Shown here piece by piece: positions 17,354 through 24,138 of a DNA stretch of 64,000 nucleotides. Within the stretch, counting starts at the first letter, position 1, and every line of letters begins with the position of its first letter. This DNA is from Schlegelella_A sp036272325 (GTDB taxonomy: Bacteria; Pseudomonadota; Gammaproteobacteria; Burkholderiales; Burkholderiaceae_C): assembly GCA_036272325.1 (NCBI GenBank), contig DATAYY010000154.1, positions 1 to 64,000 of the forward strand, in the 5' to 3' direction. Both the position numbers and the translations under genes were made by a program. Below the pieces are notes generated by a model. That model saw only the letters and a program-made list of their open reading frames with translations, did not search any database and was not told where the DNA came from.

Positions 17354-18658
17354 TCAGTAGGGGTTGGCGATCGGCAGGTCCTGCGCGGGGTAGAGCGAGA
17401 TCACCTTCGGGCCGTTCGGCGTCAGGATCACCTCCTCCTCGATCCGCGCCGCCGAGACGCCGTCCGTCGCCGGGCAATAGGTCTCGACAGCGAACACCAT
17501 GCCGGTCTTGAGCTCGATCGGCTCGTCGAGCGAGCTGAGGCGCGAGATCAGCGGCCGCTCGTGCAGGCCGAGGCCGAGGCCGTGGCAGAAGTTGAGCCCG
17601 AACGCTTCCATCTCGCCGGCGATGCCGATGTCCTCGGCGGTCGGGAACGACCGCGCGACGACGTCCGACGAGATACCGGGCTTCAAGAGCGCGATCGCGC
17701 GGTCCATCCACTCGCGTGCCTTCTTGTACGCGTCGCGCTGCGGCTGGGTCGCCATGCCGACGCTGAAGGTGCGGTAGTAGCACGTGCGATAGCCCATGTA
17801 CGAATGGATGATGTCGAAGAACGCCTGGTCGCCGGGGCGGATCAGGCGGTCGGTGAAGTTGTGCGGGTGCGGATTGCAGCGCTCGCCGGAGATCGCGTTG
17901 ATCGCCTCGACACAGTCCGAGCCCATGCTGTAGAGCCGCATCGTCGCCAGCGCGACGATGTCGCTCTCGCGCATGCCGGGCTTGAGCGCCGCGGCGATGT
18001 CGTGGTAGACGCCGTCGACCATCGCCGCGGCCATGTTGAGCAGCATCAGCTCGTCGATGTTCTTGATCTCGCGCGCCTCGAGCATCGTCTGCTGCCCGTC
18101 GCGCACCTCGATGCCGAGCTTCTGCAGCTCGAGCATCATCGGCACCTCGACGATGTCGACGCCGAGCGGCATGTCGGCGACGCCTTCGTCCTCGAGCAGC
18201 GCCTTGATCTCGCGCGCCGCGCTCCTGAACAGCTTGCCGTCGCCGCCGACTGCGCCGCGCATGCCGAGCAGGCCCGCCTTGCAGTGGTCCTTGCAGAGCC
18301 ACGGCGTGTAGAGCCGGTGGTGCTTCGCGGCCGATCCGAAGTCCCAAATGTAGGGATCGCCGTTGCCGGTCAGGAGCGAATAGCGCGTCAGCTTGTCACG
18401 CGCCCACTCGCCGATGACGGTGCTCGTCGTGTAGCGGATGTTGTGCTGATCGAAGCAGAGCAGGGCGCCGAGCCCCGAGCGCGCGAGCGCGGCGCGCGTG
18501 CGCGCCAGGCGGTAGTCGTGCAGGCGGCGGAAGTTGACGCGCTCCTCGAAGTCGACCTGCACGTGGCCGGGCGCCTGCAGCGGCCGCGTCCAGTCGTGGT
18601 GCGGGTCGATGTCCTCGGGCCGGACGATCGTCGGCTCGCGCTTCTTCTTCGTCGCCAT
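17354..18658 (-). CDS. M24 family metallopeptidase homologue with altered metal site
   Basis: This 434-residue protein has the creatinase N-terminal domain followed by the pita-bread M24 fold of Xaa-Pro peptidases. The metal ligands expected in the family can be placed: Asp282 in FFDII, His359 in CHGLG, Glu392 in AVETY and Glu407 in ARIEEE, with the accessory His366. The second aspartate, which should sit 11 residues after the first, is Cys293 (YRTCYYRTF). The ATG at 18658 is supported by GGAG in the upstream ggacggagacgag. M24 relatives include ectoine hydrolase, creatinase and DMSP lyase DddP, so hydrolysis of an amide or C-S bond in a small molecule is as likely as peptide cleavage. It heads the coupled dehydrogenase block. 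Confidence 0.85.
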   Translation of the reverse strand: MATKKKREPTIVRPEDIDPHHDWTRPLQAPGHVQVDFEERVNFRRLHDYRLARTRAALARSGLGALLCFDQHNIRYTTSTVIGEWARDKLTRYSLLTGNGDPYIWDFGSAAKHHRLYTPWLCKDHCKAGLLGMRGAVGGDGKLFRSAAREIKALLEDEGVADMPLGVDIVEVPMMLELQKLGIEVRDGQQTMLEAREIKNIDELMLLNMAAAMVDGVYHDIAAALKPGMRESDIVALATMRLYSMGSDCVEAINAISGERCNPHPHNFTDRLIRPGDQAFFDIIHSYMGYRTCYYRTFSVGMATQPQRDAYKKAREWMDRAIALLKPGISSDVVARSFPTAEDIGIAGEMEAFGLNFCHGLGLGLHERPLISRLSSLDEPIELKTGMVFAVETYCPATDGVSAARIEEEVILTPNGPKVISLYPAQDLPIANPY

Positions 18659-18981
18659 CTCGTCTCCGTCCGCCACGCCTCTCGCCGCGATCGTACGTCT
18701 TCGATCGTGAATCGGTCCGACCCTCGGGGGCACAGGGCGGAGAGCGTCGGGTGTGCCCGGGTTTGTCCGGCAGCAGGTGCGAGCGATGCGGCCGTCGGGG
18801 CGAGCCCGTTGCATCGCTCGGTCGGTCGGGAGTGCTTGCGTGTCCTGGGTGACGGCACCCGGAGAAGACACAGTGACGAGCGCGCGGTGCCCCGAGGCGA
18901 GGTGCTCTGCACAAGGCGAAAGGGGTGACGCCCCGGGACATGCCCAGCGCTCCCGACCCCGCGATGCCTGAGCCCGGCGCG
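18659..18981. other. 323-base intergenic stretch between the Rieske and M24 genes
   Basis: No convincing gene lies here on either strand. The minus-strand frame that continues from the M24 gene upstream to 18871 is low in conserved features. The stretch contains one strong inverted repeat (18780-18820, listed separately) and a minor one, GGGG-TGACG-CCCC at 18922-18934. It probably carries the promoter of the minus-strand M24-SDR block. Confidence 0.5.
18780..18820. repeat. 10-bp inverted repeat forming a long hairpin
   Basis: The arms CGAGCGATGC (18780-18789) and GCATCGCTCG (18811-18820) are perfectly complementary. Inside the 21-base loop, CGGG and CCCG can pair again around GCGAG. No T-run follows on either strand, so an ordinary intrinsic terminator is unlikely. 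A regulator-binding site or structured leader of the M24 transcript is possible. Confidence 0.6.
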
Positions 18982-20022
18982 TCAGGCCTTCAGCAGGTCG
19001 TTCTGCTCTTCCGCGACGAGCCGCTCGAGGATCCGCCGCGCCTCGAAGCCACCCATATCGATGTTGAGACGCATCAGGTGGCGGCGCGGCTGTTCGGCGA
19101 GATTTCGCTGCTGCGCTTCGAGGATGCCGACATCCTCGCCGAAGATCGCCGCCTGGCCGTCGCGGATCTGCGCTGTCAGCGCAGCGTCGCCGATGTTGAA
19201 GTTACGTGCCATGCCCCAGAAGTACCAGATCGAGGTGTCGGTCTCGGGAGTGATGAAGTCGACGACGATGCTCGAGACCTTGTGGTCGGCGGGCGCGTCG
19301 ACGCCGCCGTGGCCCGCGTGGGCGACGCCGACTTCGATCATCACCTGGCTCGGCGGGGTGAAGCGGCAGACCTGCCAGCGGTCAACCGGGACGTCGTCGG
19401 CGAGGTGATTGCCGCGCAGCGCCGCGCGCCAGAACGGCGGCGCCGCGATGTTGGTCATGAATCGGCTGGTGATCGCCGAGTCGCCTTCGACGCGCGTCAC
19501 CGGCGCCGCTTCCTCGATCTCGGGCTGGCCGATGCTCGTCGCGTGCACGTAGGTCTCGTGCGTCAGGTCCATCAGGTTGTCGATCATCAGCCGGTAGTCG
19601 CACTGCACGTGGTAGAGGCCGCCGCCGTAGACCCACTCAGGGCTTTCGGCCCACGGCAGCGGATGCAGCTTCGCCGGATCGGCGTGGCTCTTGTCGCCGG
19701 GCCAGATCCAGACGAAGCCGTAGCGCTCGAGCGCCGGGTACGACATGATCGTCGGCCGTACGCGCTGGCCCGGCATCGACACGCAGCGGCCATCGCCGCC
19801 CATGACGAGGCCGTGGTAGCCGCAGACGATGCGGCCGTCGGCGCGCACCTTGCCGAGCGAGAGGGGGGCGCCGCGGTGCGGGCAGAAGTCCTCGAGCGCG
19901 GCGACGACGCCGTTCTCGGCGTGAAAGACGACGACGCGCTGGCCGCAGATCGTTCGCCCGAGTGGCCCCTCGGCGATCTCGTCGGCGGTGCAGGCGACGT
20001 ACCAAGCGTTGCGAGCGTACAC
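18982..20022 (-). CDS. Rieske non-heme iron oxygenase, VanA-type
   Basis: This is the oxygenase component of a two-part Rieske system (346 residues), using molecular oxygen to demethylate or hydroxylate an aromatic or related compound. The [2Fe-2S] site is CPHRG with Cys47 and His49, then CGYHG with Cys67 and His70. The mononuclear iron site is in DNLMDLTHETYVH, with His155 and His160 and nearby Asp148/Asp152. The start is set at a GTG (20022) because GGGAGAG lies 7 bases upstream and the protein then begins YARNAWYVACT as in vanillate O-demethylases; an ATG at 20061 is the alternative. No VanB-type reductase is nearby. Other candidate reactions include dicamba- or toluenesulfonate-type demethylation. 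Confidence 0.88.
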   Translation of the reverse strand: MYARNAWYVACTADEIAEGPLGRTICGQRVVVFHAENGVVAALEDFCPHRGAPLSLGKVRADGRIVCGYHGLVMGGDGRCVSMPGQRVRPTIMSYPALERYGFVWIWPGDKSHADPAKLHPLPWAESPEWVYGGGLYHVQCDYRLMIDNLMDLTHETYVHATSIGQPEIEEAAPVTRVEGDSAITSRFMTNIAAPPFWRAALRGNHLADDVPVDRWQVCRFTPPSQVMIEVGVAHAGHGGVDAPADHKVSSIVVDFITPETDTSIWYFWGMARNFNIGDAALTAQIRDGQAAIFGEDVGILEAQQRNLAEQPRRHLMRLNIDMGGFEARRILERLVAEEQNDLLKA

Positions 20023-20124
20023 GGAGAAACTCTCCCGCCACTGCCGTGCGGCGCGCTGCACGCTCTTATACGCCCGTCTCCGGCGCGAGCCGGCTGCAAC
20101 GGCGCGCGTTCTGCCAGCGGCGCG

Positions 20125-20811
20125 TCAGTCGTCGCTCTGCGCGCGGCGCGCGAGGACGACCAGGCCGGCGATGATCGCGCCGGCCGCGGCGAGGCCGAGC
20201 GCGGCGCGCGTGGGGTCGTCCTTGACGTACGCGGCCGCCGCTTCGACCTGCGGCCTGACCTTGTCGACGACCGGCGCCGCCTGGTCGCGGACCTTCTGCC
20301 AGGCGTCGGCGACCGACCCGGTGACGCTCTCGGCTGCGGCCGAGGCGCGATCGCGCGTCGAATCGACGGCGTCGGCAGCACGCTTGCGCGTTGAGTCGAG
20401 TGCCGCGGCGGCGCGCTGTTGCGCCGCATCGAGCGCCGAGGCTGCGCGCTTCTGGGTCGAGTCGATCGCGCTCGCGGCGATGCTCTGGGCGCTGTCGGCG
20501 AGGTCGAGCGCGGCGTCGCGGATCGCCGCTATCGCCGACGCGACGAGCGACGGCGCCGCGGCCGGCGCCGACGAGCGGCCCCCGGCCCGGACGAGCAGCG
20601 TGATCAGCCCCATCAGCGCGGCGCCGGTCGCCGCCGAGATCAACAGCGCCTTGGTCGGCTCGTTGCGTGCGTAGGTCGAGACTGCGGCGATCTGCGGCTG
20701 GATCCGCTGGACGACGGCGTCGGCCTGATCACGCAGCTTCTGGACGGCGGTCATGGAATCGGTGCCGGCGTCCGTTGCGGGCGTCCATACGGTTTCGGTG
20801 GTCGTGGCCAT
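20125..20811 (-). CDS. Membrane-anchored protein with duplicated anchors and hendecad repeats
   Basis: This protein of 228 residues is built as two similar arms around a repeat region. Residues 24-76 and 172-222 align with each other (for example QKLRDQADAVVQRIQPQ against QKVRDQAAPVVDKVRPQ), and each ends in a hydrophobic helix after a YARNEPTKA or YVKDDPTRA segment. That resembles the membrane anchors of DUF883/ElaB-YqjD proteins. Between them, four 11-residue repeats of the form ALDSTRKRAAD run from 115 to 158, a pattern seen in right-handed coiled coils. Both ends would be anchored in the inner membrane with an amphipathic helix between them. The function is unknown; ElaB/YqjD bind ribosomes and LEA-like repeats protect under stress. 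Confidence 0.7.
   Translation of the reverse strand: MATTTETVWTPATDAGTDSMTAVQKLRDQADAVVQRIQPQIAAVSTYARNEPTKALLISAATGAALMGLITLLVRAGGRSSAPAAAPSLVASAIAAIRDAALDLADSAQSIAASAIDSTQKRAASALDAAQQRAAAALDSTRKRAADAVDSTRDRASAAAESVTGSVADAWQKVRDQAAPVVDKVRPQVEAAAAYVKDDPTRAALGLAAAGAIIAGLVVLARRAQSDD
20338..20469 (-). repeat. Four tandem 33-bp units encoding 11-residue repeats
   Basis: The units encode residues 115-125, 126-136, 137-147 and 148-158 of the anchored protein. Each unit has the pattern A-[ILV]-D-x-[TA]-x-x-R-A-x-x, and the DNA of neighbouring units is also visibly similar. This is a coding repeat and not a CRISPR or satellite. Confidence 0.75.
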
Positions 20812-20968
20812 GAAGTTCTCGCAGCGGCTATGGAGCGGCGAAGTGTCGCTCGAACCGCCACGTTATTTCAGCCCGCGCGCGAGAGGTGTGGGACAAGCCA
20901 TGGGCCGGCGGTAAGACATCGCCGACGGCCGAGTGCGCTTCGCCGGCAAGACGGCGCGGCGTCTGGCC

Positions 20969-21313
20969 TCAGGCCGGCTGCGCGGGCGCCCGTCGCTCGT
21001 CGTCGCGGCGGCCGCGATGGCCGCCGCAACGCCGCGCGAAGCCGGCGCGGAGGCGCTCGCGCTCGTCGTCGCTCATGCGGTGCCCGGCGTGCGCGTGTCG
21101 GTGCCAATGGCCGTGGCGGCCCCGCCAGCCGCCGACGAGCAGGCGGGCGAGAACGAACAGCCCGAGCGCTTGCCAGAAGCCGATCAGGTGGCCACCGAAT
21201 GCGGCCGGTGCGAGCAAGTTCCACAGGCTCATGACGACGAAGCCGATCGCGGCGAGCGCGAGCGCGGCGACGGCGACAAATCGCAGGACCCTCAGGATGC
21301 GGCGCAGGTTCAT
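20969..21313 (-). CDS. Small two-helix membrane protein coupled to an ECF sigma factor
   Basis: This 114-residue protein has two hydrophobic helices (about 11-35 and 44-60) followed by a histidine- and arginine-rich tail (GRHGHWHRHAHAGHRM) and a short acidic-basic helix. Its ATG overlaps the sigma-factor stop by 4 bases (21310-21313), so translation is coupled. It does not show the zinc-binding anti-sigma domain (HxxxCxxC). The position suggests a membrane-bound regulator or sensor for the sigma factor, and the His-rich tail could bind metal or act as a pH-sensitive switch. Both ideas are inference; I do not recognise a named family. Confidence 0.65.
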   Translation of the reverse strand: MNLRRILRVLRFVAVAALALAAIGFVVMSLWNLLAPAAFGGHLIGFWQALGLFVLARLLVGGWRGRHGHWHRHAHAGHRMSDDERERLRAGFARRCGGHRGRRDDERRAPAQPA

Positions 21314-21900
21314 GTCGTCTCTTCCTCGATCAAGGTGCGGTTCTCGTGCAGGTCGCGCAGGCGCTTGCGCAGGTGAAGGACTGCGTAGCGCTTGCGCGCC
21401 AGCAGCGTGTTGATGGCGACGCCGGTCTCCTCGGCGAGCTGGCGGAAGCTTCGCCCTTCGAGCTCGTGGGCGATGAAGACCTCGCGCTGCGCCGACGGCA
21501 GCTCGGCGAGCGCGGCCTCGACGGTGGCCATCAGCCGGCGCTCTTCGTAGCGCCGTTCGGGGCCGGCGGCGGGCGAGTGCAGCAACGCCGCGAGCGACGG
21601 TGCATCGTCGTCATCGCCCGCGTCGTTGAGCGACAGCGTTCGCGTGCGCCGGAAGCGGTCGATGATTCGGCGGCCGGCGACGCGGACGAGCCAGGCGCCG
21701 ACATGCTCGATCGGGGTCGCGATCCGCGTCGCCTCGATCAGCTCGGCGAAGGCCTCCTGGACGATGTCGTCGACCTCGCAGGCATCGGCGATGCGGCGAC
21801 GAACGAAGCCGCGCAGCCGGCGCGATTCGCGGGCGAAGGCGGCGGCGATCGCCCGATCCTGGTCGGCCAGGGCAGCGGGCGGTGCGGTGTCGGCGACCAT
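21310..21900 (-). CDS. ECF-type RNA polymerase sigma factor
   Basis: This is a sigma-70 family protein of 196 residues with the two ECF regions. Region 2 includes ACEVDDIVQEAFAELIEA and the DNA-melting segment HVGAWLVRVAGRRIIDRFRR. Region 4 includes LPSAQREVFIAHELEGRSFR and the helix-turn-helix LAEETGVAINTLLARKRYA. The two are joined by an acidic linker. The start is given at the ATG at 21900; an upstream GTG at 21924 is equally in frame and neither has a good ribosome-binding site. A repeat-like CACC-gatattgt-GGTG lies about 25 bases upstream (21922-21937) and could be part of an autoregulated promoter. It directs a stress regulon that cannot be deduced here. Confidence 0.88.
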   Translation of the reverse strand: MVADTAPPAALADQDRAIAAAFARESRRLRGFVRRRIADACEVDDIVQEAFAELIEATRIATPIEHVGAWLVRVAGRRIIDRFRRTRTLSLNDAGDDDDAPSLAALLHSPAAGPERRYEERRLMATVEAALAELPSAQREVFIAHELEGRSFRQLAEETGVAINTLLARKRYAVLHLRKRLRDLHENRTLIEEETT

Positions 21901-22031
21901 GGAGGATAGACGCACGGGCCCCACCGATATTGTGGTGATCGGACGAACGGCAAGCGCGTGCTTGAACTCGCCGGCACCGGCCCCAGCTGGGGCTTGTCGC
22001 CCCGTCCTGCGGGGCAGCCCGAGGAGTTCCG

Positions 22032-22367
22032 ATGGCCGCGTCTTCCACAGAATCGCTGCAGACCCGCATCGAAACCGCGGTCGCGCTGACTCGTCTGCTC
22101 GAGCGCGTCGAAGCCAGCCGGGTCGCCGTCGACGCCGATCAATACCGGACGCTGGTCGAGCGTGTCAAGGATTCGCTCACCGCCGAGCTGCCGGCGCGCG
22201 CGCTCGACGCGATCCTCGCCGCCTGTCCGGCGAGCGCCGAGGTCTACGAGAACGCCAACTACGAGCAGTCGGGACTGTCGCGCTCGCCGCTCGAGCGCTC
22301 GGTCGCGACCGAGATGCTCGCCGCGCAGGCGATCGATCGCGCCCGTCGCGGCCCGCGTCCGGCCTGA
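22032..22367 (+). CDS. Hypothetical protein, 111 residues
   Basis: I do not recognise a family. The protein is mostly helical and soluble, with no signal peptide, transmembrane helix or cysteine pair. It has an acidic/basic amphipathic start (ESLQTRIETAVALTRLLERV) and a conserved-looking middle with DAILAACPASAEVYENANYE. A clear GAGGAG ribosome-binding site 7 bases before the ATG supports real translation. It is divergent from the ECF sigma gene with 131 bases between, so it may be a target or partner of that sigma factor. Confidence 0.6.
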   Translation: MAASSTESLQTRIETAVALTRLLERVEASRVAVDADQYRTLVERVKDSLTAELPARALDAILAACPASAEVYENANYEQSGLSRSPLERSVATEMLAAQAIDRARRGPRPA

Positions 22368-22410
22368 GCCCGCTCGGCTGCACAGTGCGTTGGCGCCATC
22401 GGCGCGCCGT

Positions 22411-23071
22411 CCGCCCCAGCTTCAGGTACAAGCCGGAGTTAGCGTCCTTGCCGTGGGCGTTTCGAGGGTTCAGGACGATTCCACCTCCGGCTTGAGGGCG
22501 CACTGAACGCCGGCGCCCGCAATCGGGTACATGTTCGCAGGCTCGGTGCAATCGAAGCCGCCGCCGCATAGGCACGCGAGCCCGGCAAACACGGTGGCGG
22601 TCGACTTCTGCGCCAGCCGCTGGGCCTTCGACCGAGGACATGTACTCCGCGTTGAACTGCCGGGTTTTGCCGCCGATCGCGAAGTTCTGGCGGATCGCCT
22701 GGGCGCCGATGAAGCAATGGTCCTTGACCCAGTAGAGGTAGCGGCCGATGAACTGACGCAGCTCACCGTTCGATCGCAGCGGAGCTCCGGTTCCGAGATA
22801 GTCGTCGTAGTCGTTCTTGACGCTTCCGTGCACGACGCCGGCGGATCAGTCGCAGGGCGAATGACGTCCTGGCCGTCGCAGCGGCAACGATCGAGTTCGT
22901 ATTCGAGTACTGGCCTTGGAGCGCGAAGAGCGATGGCCGCGACTTCGTCGAAACGATGGATGTAGCCGCCGACCGCCGAGCGAGACGCCGAGCTTGGGAT
23001 TGCTGTTGAAGATCGGGGCGAGCAGCCAGGGCGACGGCTTCTTGGGTTCCTGCGCGCCGGGGCGTTGCGCC
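22411..23071 (-). pseudogene. Decayed BamA/Omp85-type outer-membrane protein gene
   Basis: Reading the minus strand from 23071 gives parts of one beta-barrel protein in different frames. First EPKKPSPWLLAPIFNSNPKLG, then YIHRFDEVAA and ALQGQYSNTNSIVAAATAR in shifted frames. From about 22836, VKNDYDDYLGTG and RQFIGRYLYWVKDH follow; then, after an apparent internal loss of about 100 codons, FNAEYMSSVE and (shifted) STATVFAGLACLCGGG. The end, NAHGKDANSGLYLKLG, is in yet another frame. These motifs match D15/BamA-like surface antigens. At least four frame disruptions plus a deletion make it non-functional. The remaining few hundred bases of the 22368-23135 gap carry no other gene. Confidence 0.8.
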
Positions 23072-23135
23072 GCCCGAGCGGCGATCGGATGGGACCTTGG
23101 TCCCGTCGTGGCGGTCGAGGTCGGCGCGCCGGCGA

Positions 23136-23768
23136 TCAGAGCTTCGGGATGCGCAGCGTCTTGCTGACCATCAGCGTTCCCGAGAGTGCGAACAGCAGCG
23201 CGAGCGGGTGCAGCTCGGCGCCGGCGACGCTCCAGACGCCGCCCGGCAGCGCGGCGCCGATCCGCCCATGCCATGCTGCCCAGGCAAGGATCGCGGTGAG
23301 GAGAACGCTGGTCGGGATCGGCGTGCCCTCGAAATACCGGACCTTGTCGCCGCCTTCGGAAAGCGATTCGGCAGTGACGTTGTAACGCGCCAGGCGCGAC
23401 ACGCCGCAGCAGACGAAGTAGACAAGGACGACGCCGTCCCAGCCGCCGGTCATGCCGCAAGCATGGGCGAGCGTGGCGGGCGCGACGCCGAACGAGATCA
23501 CGTCGGCGAGCGAGTCGAGCTCGCGGCCGAGCGCCGACGAAGTCCGGCGCCAGCGGGCGATGCGGCCGTCGAGGATGTCGAACGCGAGCGCCGCTGGCGC
23601 AAACGCCGCGGCGAGGAGGAGATCGCCGAGGTCGCGGCCGGCGAGCGATCGCATCGCGAGCAGGACGGCGGCAACGCCGCACGCCGCATTGCCGAGCGTG
23701 AGGACGTCGGCCAGGTGAAAGCCGCGGATCATCGAGAAATGCGTCGGGCGATCGGGACGGGCTGTCAT
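23136..23768 (-). CDS. pssA: CDP-diacylglycerol--serine O-phosphatidyltransferase
   Basis: This 210-residue integral membrane enzyme makes phosphatidylserine from CDP-diacylglycerol and serine, the first committed step to phosphatidylethanolamine. The CDP-alcohol phosphotransferase signature D-x2-DG-x2-AR-x8-G-x3-D-x3-D is complete: DILDGRIARWRR, then ALGRELDSLAD. About six hydrophobic helices follow or surround it. The opening HLADVLTLGNAACGV is typical of the Bacillus-type PssA. The start ATG at 23768 gives a normal-length protein. Its 3-prime end abuts the decayed outer-membrane gene. The decarboxylase gene psd is not in the window. Confidence 0.9.
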   Translation of the reverse strand: MTARPDRPTHFSMIRGFHLADVLTLGNAACGVAAVLLAMRSLAGRDLGDLLLAAAFAPAALAFDILDGRIARWRRTSSALGRELDSLADVISFGVAPATLAHACGMTGGWDGVVLVYFVCCGVSRLARYNVTAESLSEGGDKVRYFEGTPIPTSVLLTAILAWAAWHGRIGAALPGGVWSVAGAELHPLALLFALSGTLMVSKTLRIPKL

Positions 23769-23942
23769 GGCGGTGCTGGCGGCGGCGCGAGCGCACCGCG
23801 GCCAGAAGTGTCGGCGAGCGCCAGGCGTTCGTCTGCCAGCCAATTCCGACACGACGATGCGCCGATGACGGATCGCGGCCCGGTCGGCGATCGTCTGTAC
23901 TGCACGGTACGCAGCAAGGCGTGTCAACCCACAGGAGACGAC

Positions 23943-24125
23943 ATGGCAGCAACGACGAAGGCGGGCCCGGCGCCGAACCAGCGCGAGCAACTGAAGGAGT
24001 CCGAGCGCAAGGCGACCGAGAAGGAGCCGGAAAACTTCCGCGACGTCTCGAACGAGAAAAAGGTCGTCGAGATCCCGCCGCTCGGCAAGGACAGGAAGCC
24101 GATCCGCGGCCTCGACCCGAAGTAG
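23943..24125 (+). CDS. Small charged protein, 60 residues
   Basis: This short gene has a good AGGAGA ribosome-binding site about 6 bases before its ATG. It encodes a lysine/glutamate-rich, cysteine-free and probably disordered protein (KESERKATEKEPENFRDVSN, then PLGKDRKPIRGLDPK). No hydrophobic segment is present. The composition is like that of small stress-induced hydrophilic proteins; the function is unknown. It is convergent with zwf, with 13 bases between the stop codons. Confidence 0.65.
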   Translation: MAATTKAGPAPNQREQLKESERKATEKEPENFRDVSNEKKVVEIPPLGKDRKPIRGLDPK

Positions 24126-24138
24126 TGACCGTTCGCCG

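Noticed and set aside
17354..18658. DMSP lyase DddP as the identity of the M24 protein
   Set aside because: The metal-ligand spacing and the Cys at the second Asp position do not match what I recall of DddP, so only the family is given.
17297..18928. Plus-strand frame of 543 codons opposite the M24 gene
   Set aside because: Typical antisense composition with no motifs; the minus-strand M24 protein has all family features.
18659..18981. Possible riboswitch in the gap before the M24 gene
   Set aside because: The sequence has a strong hairpin but does not fit the glycine, SAM/SAH, cobalamin or guanidine motifs I could recall.
20338..20469. Short tandem repeats as a CRISPR array
   Set aside because: The repeats are coding 11-residue units with no spacers.
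22470..22766. Independent 98-codon minus-strand gene
   Set aside because: It is one frame of the broken outer-membrane gene, as its end STATVFAGLACLCGGG shows.
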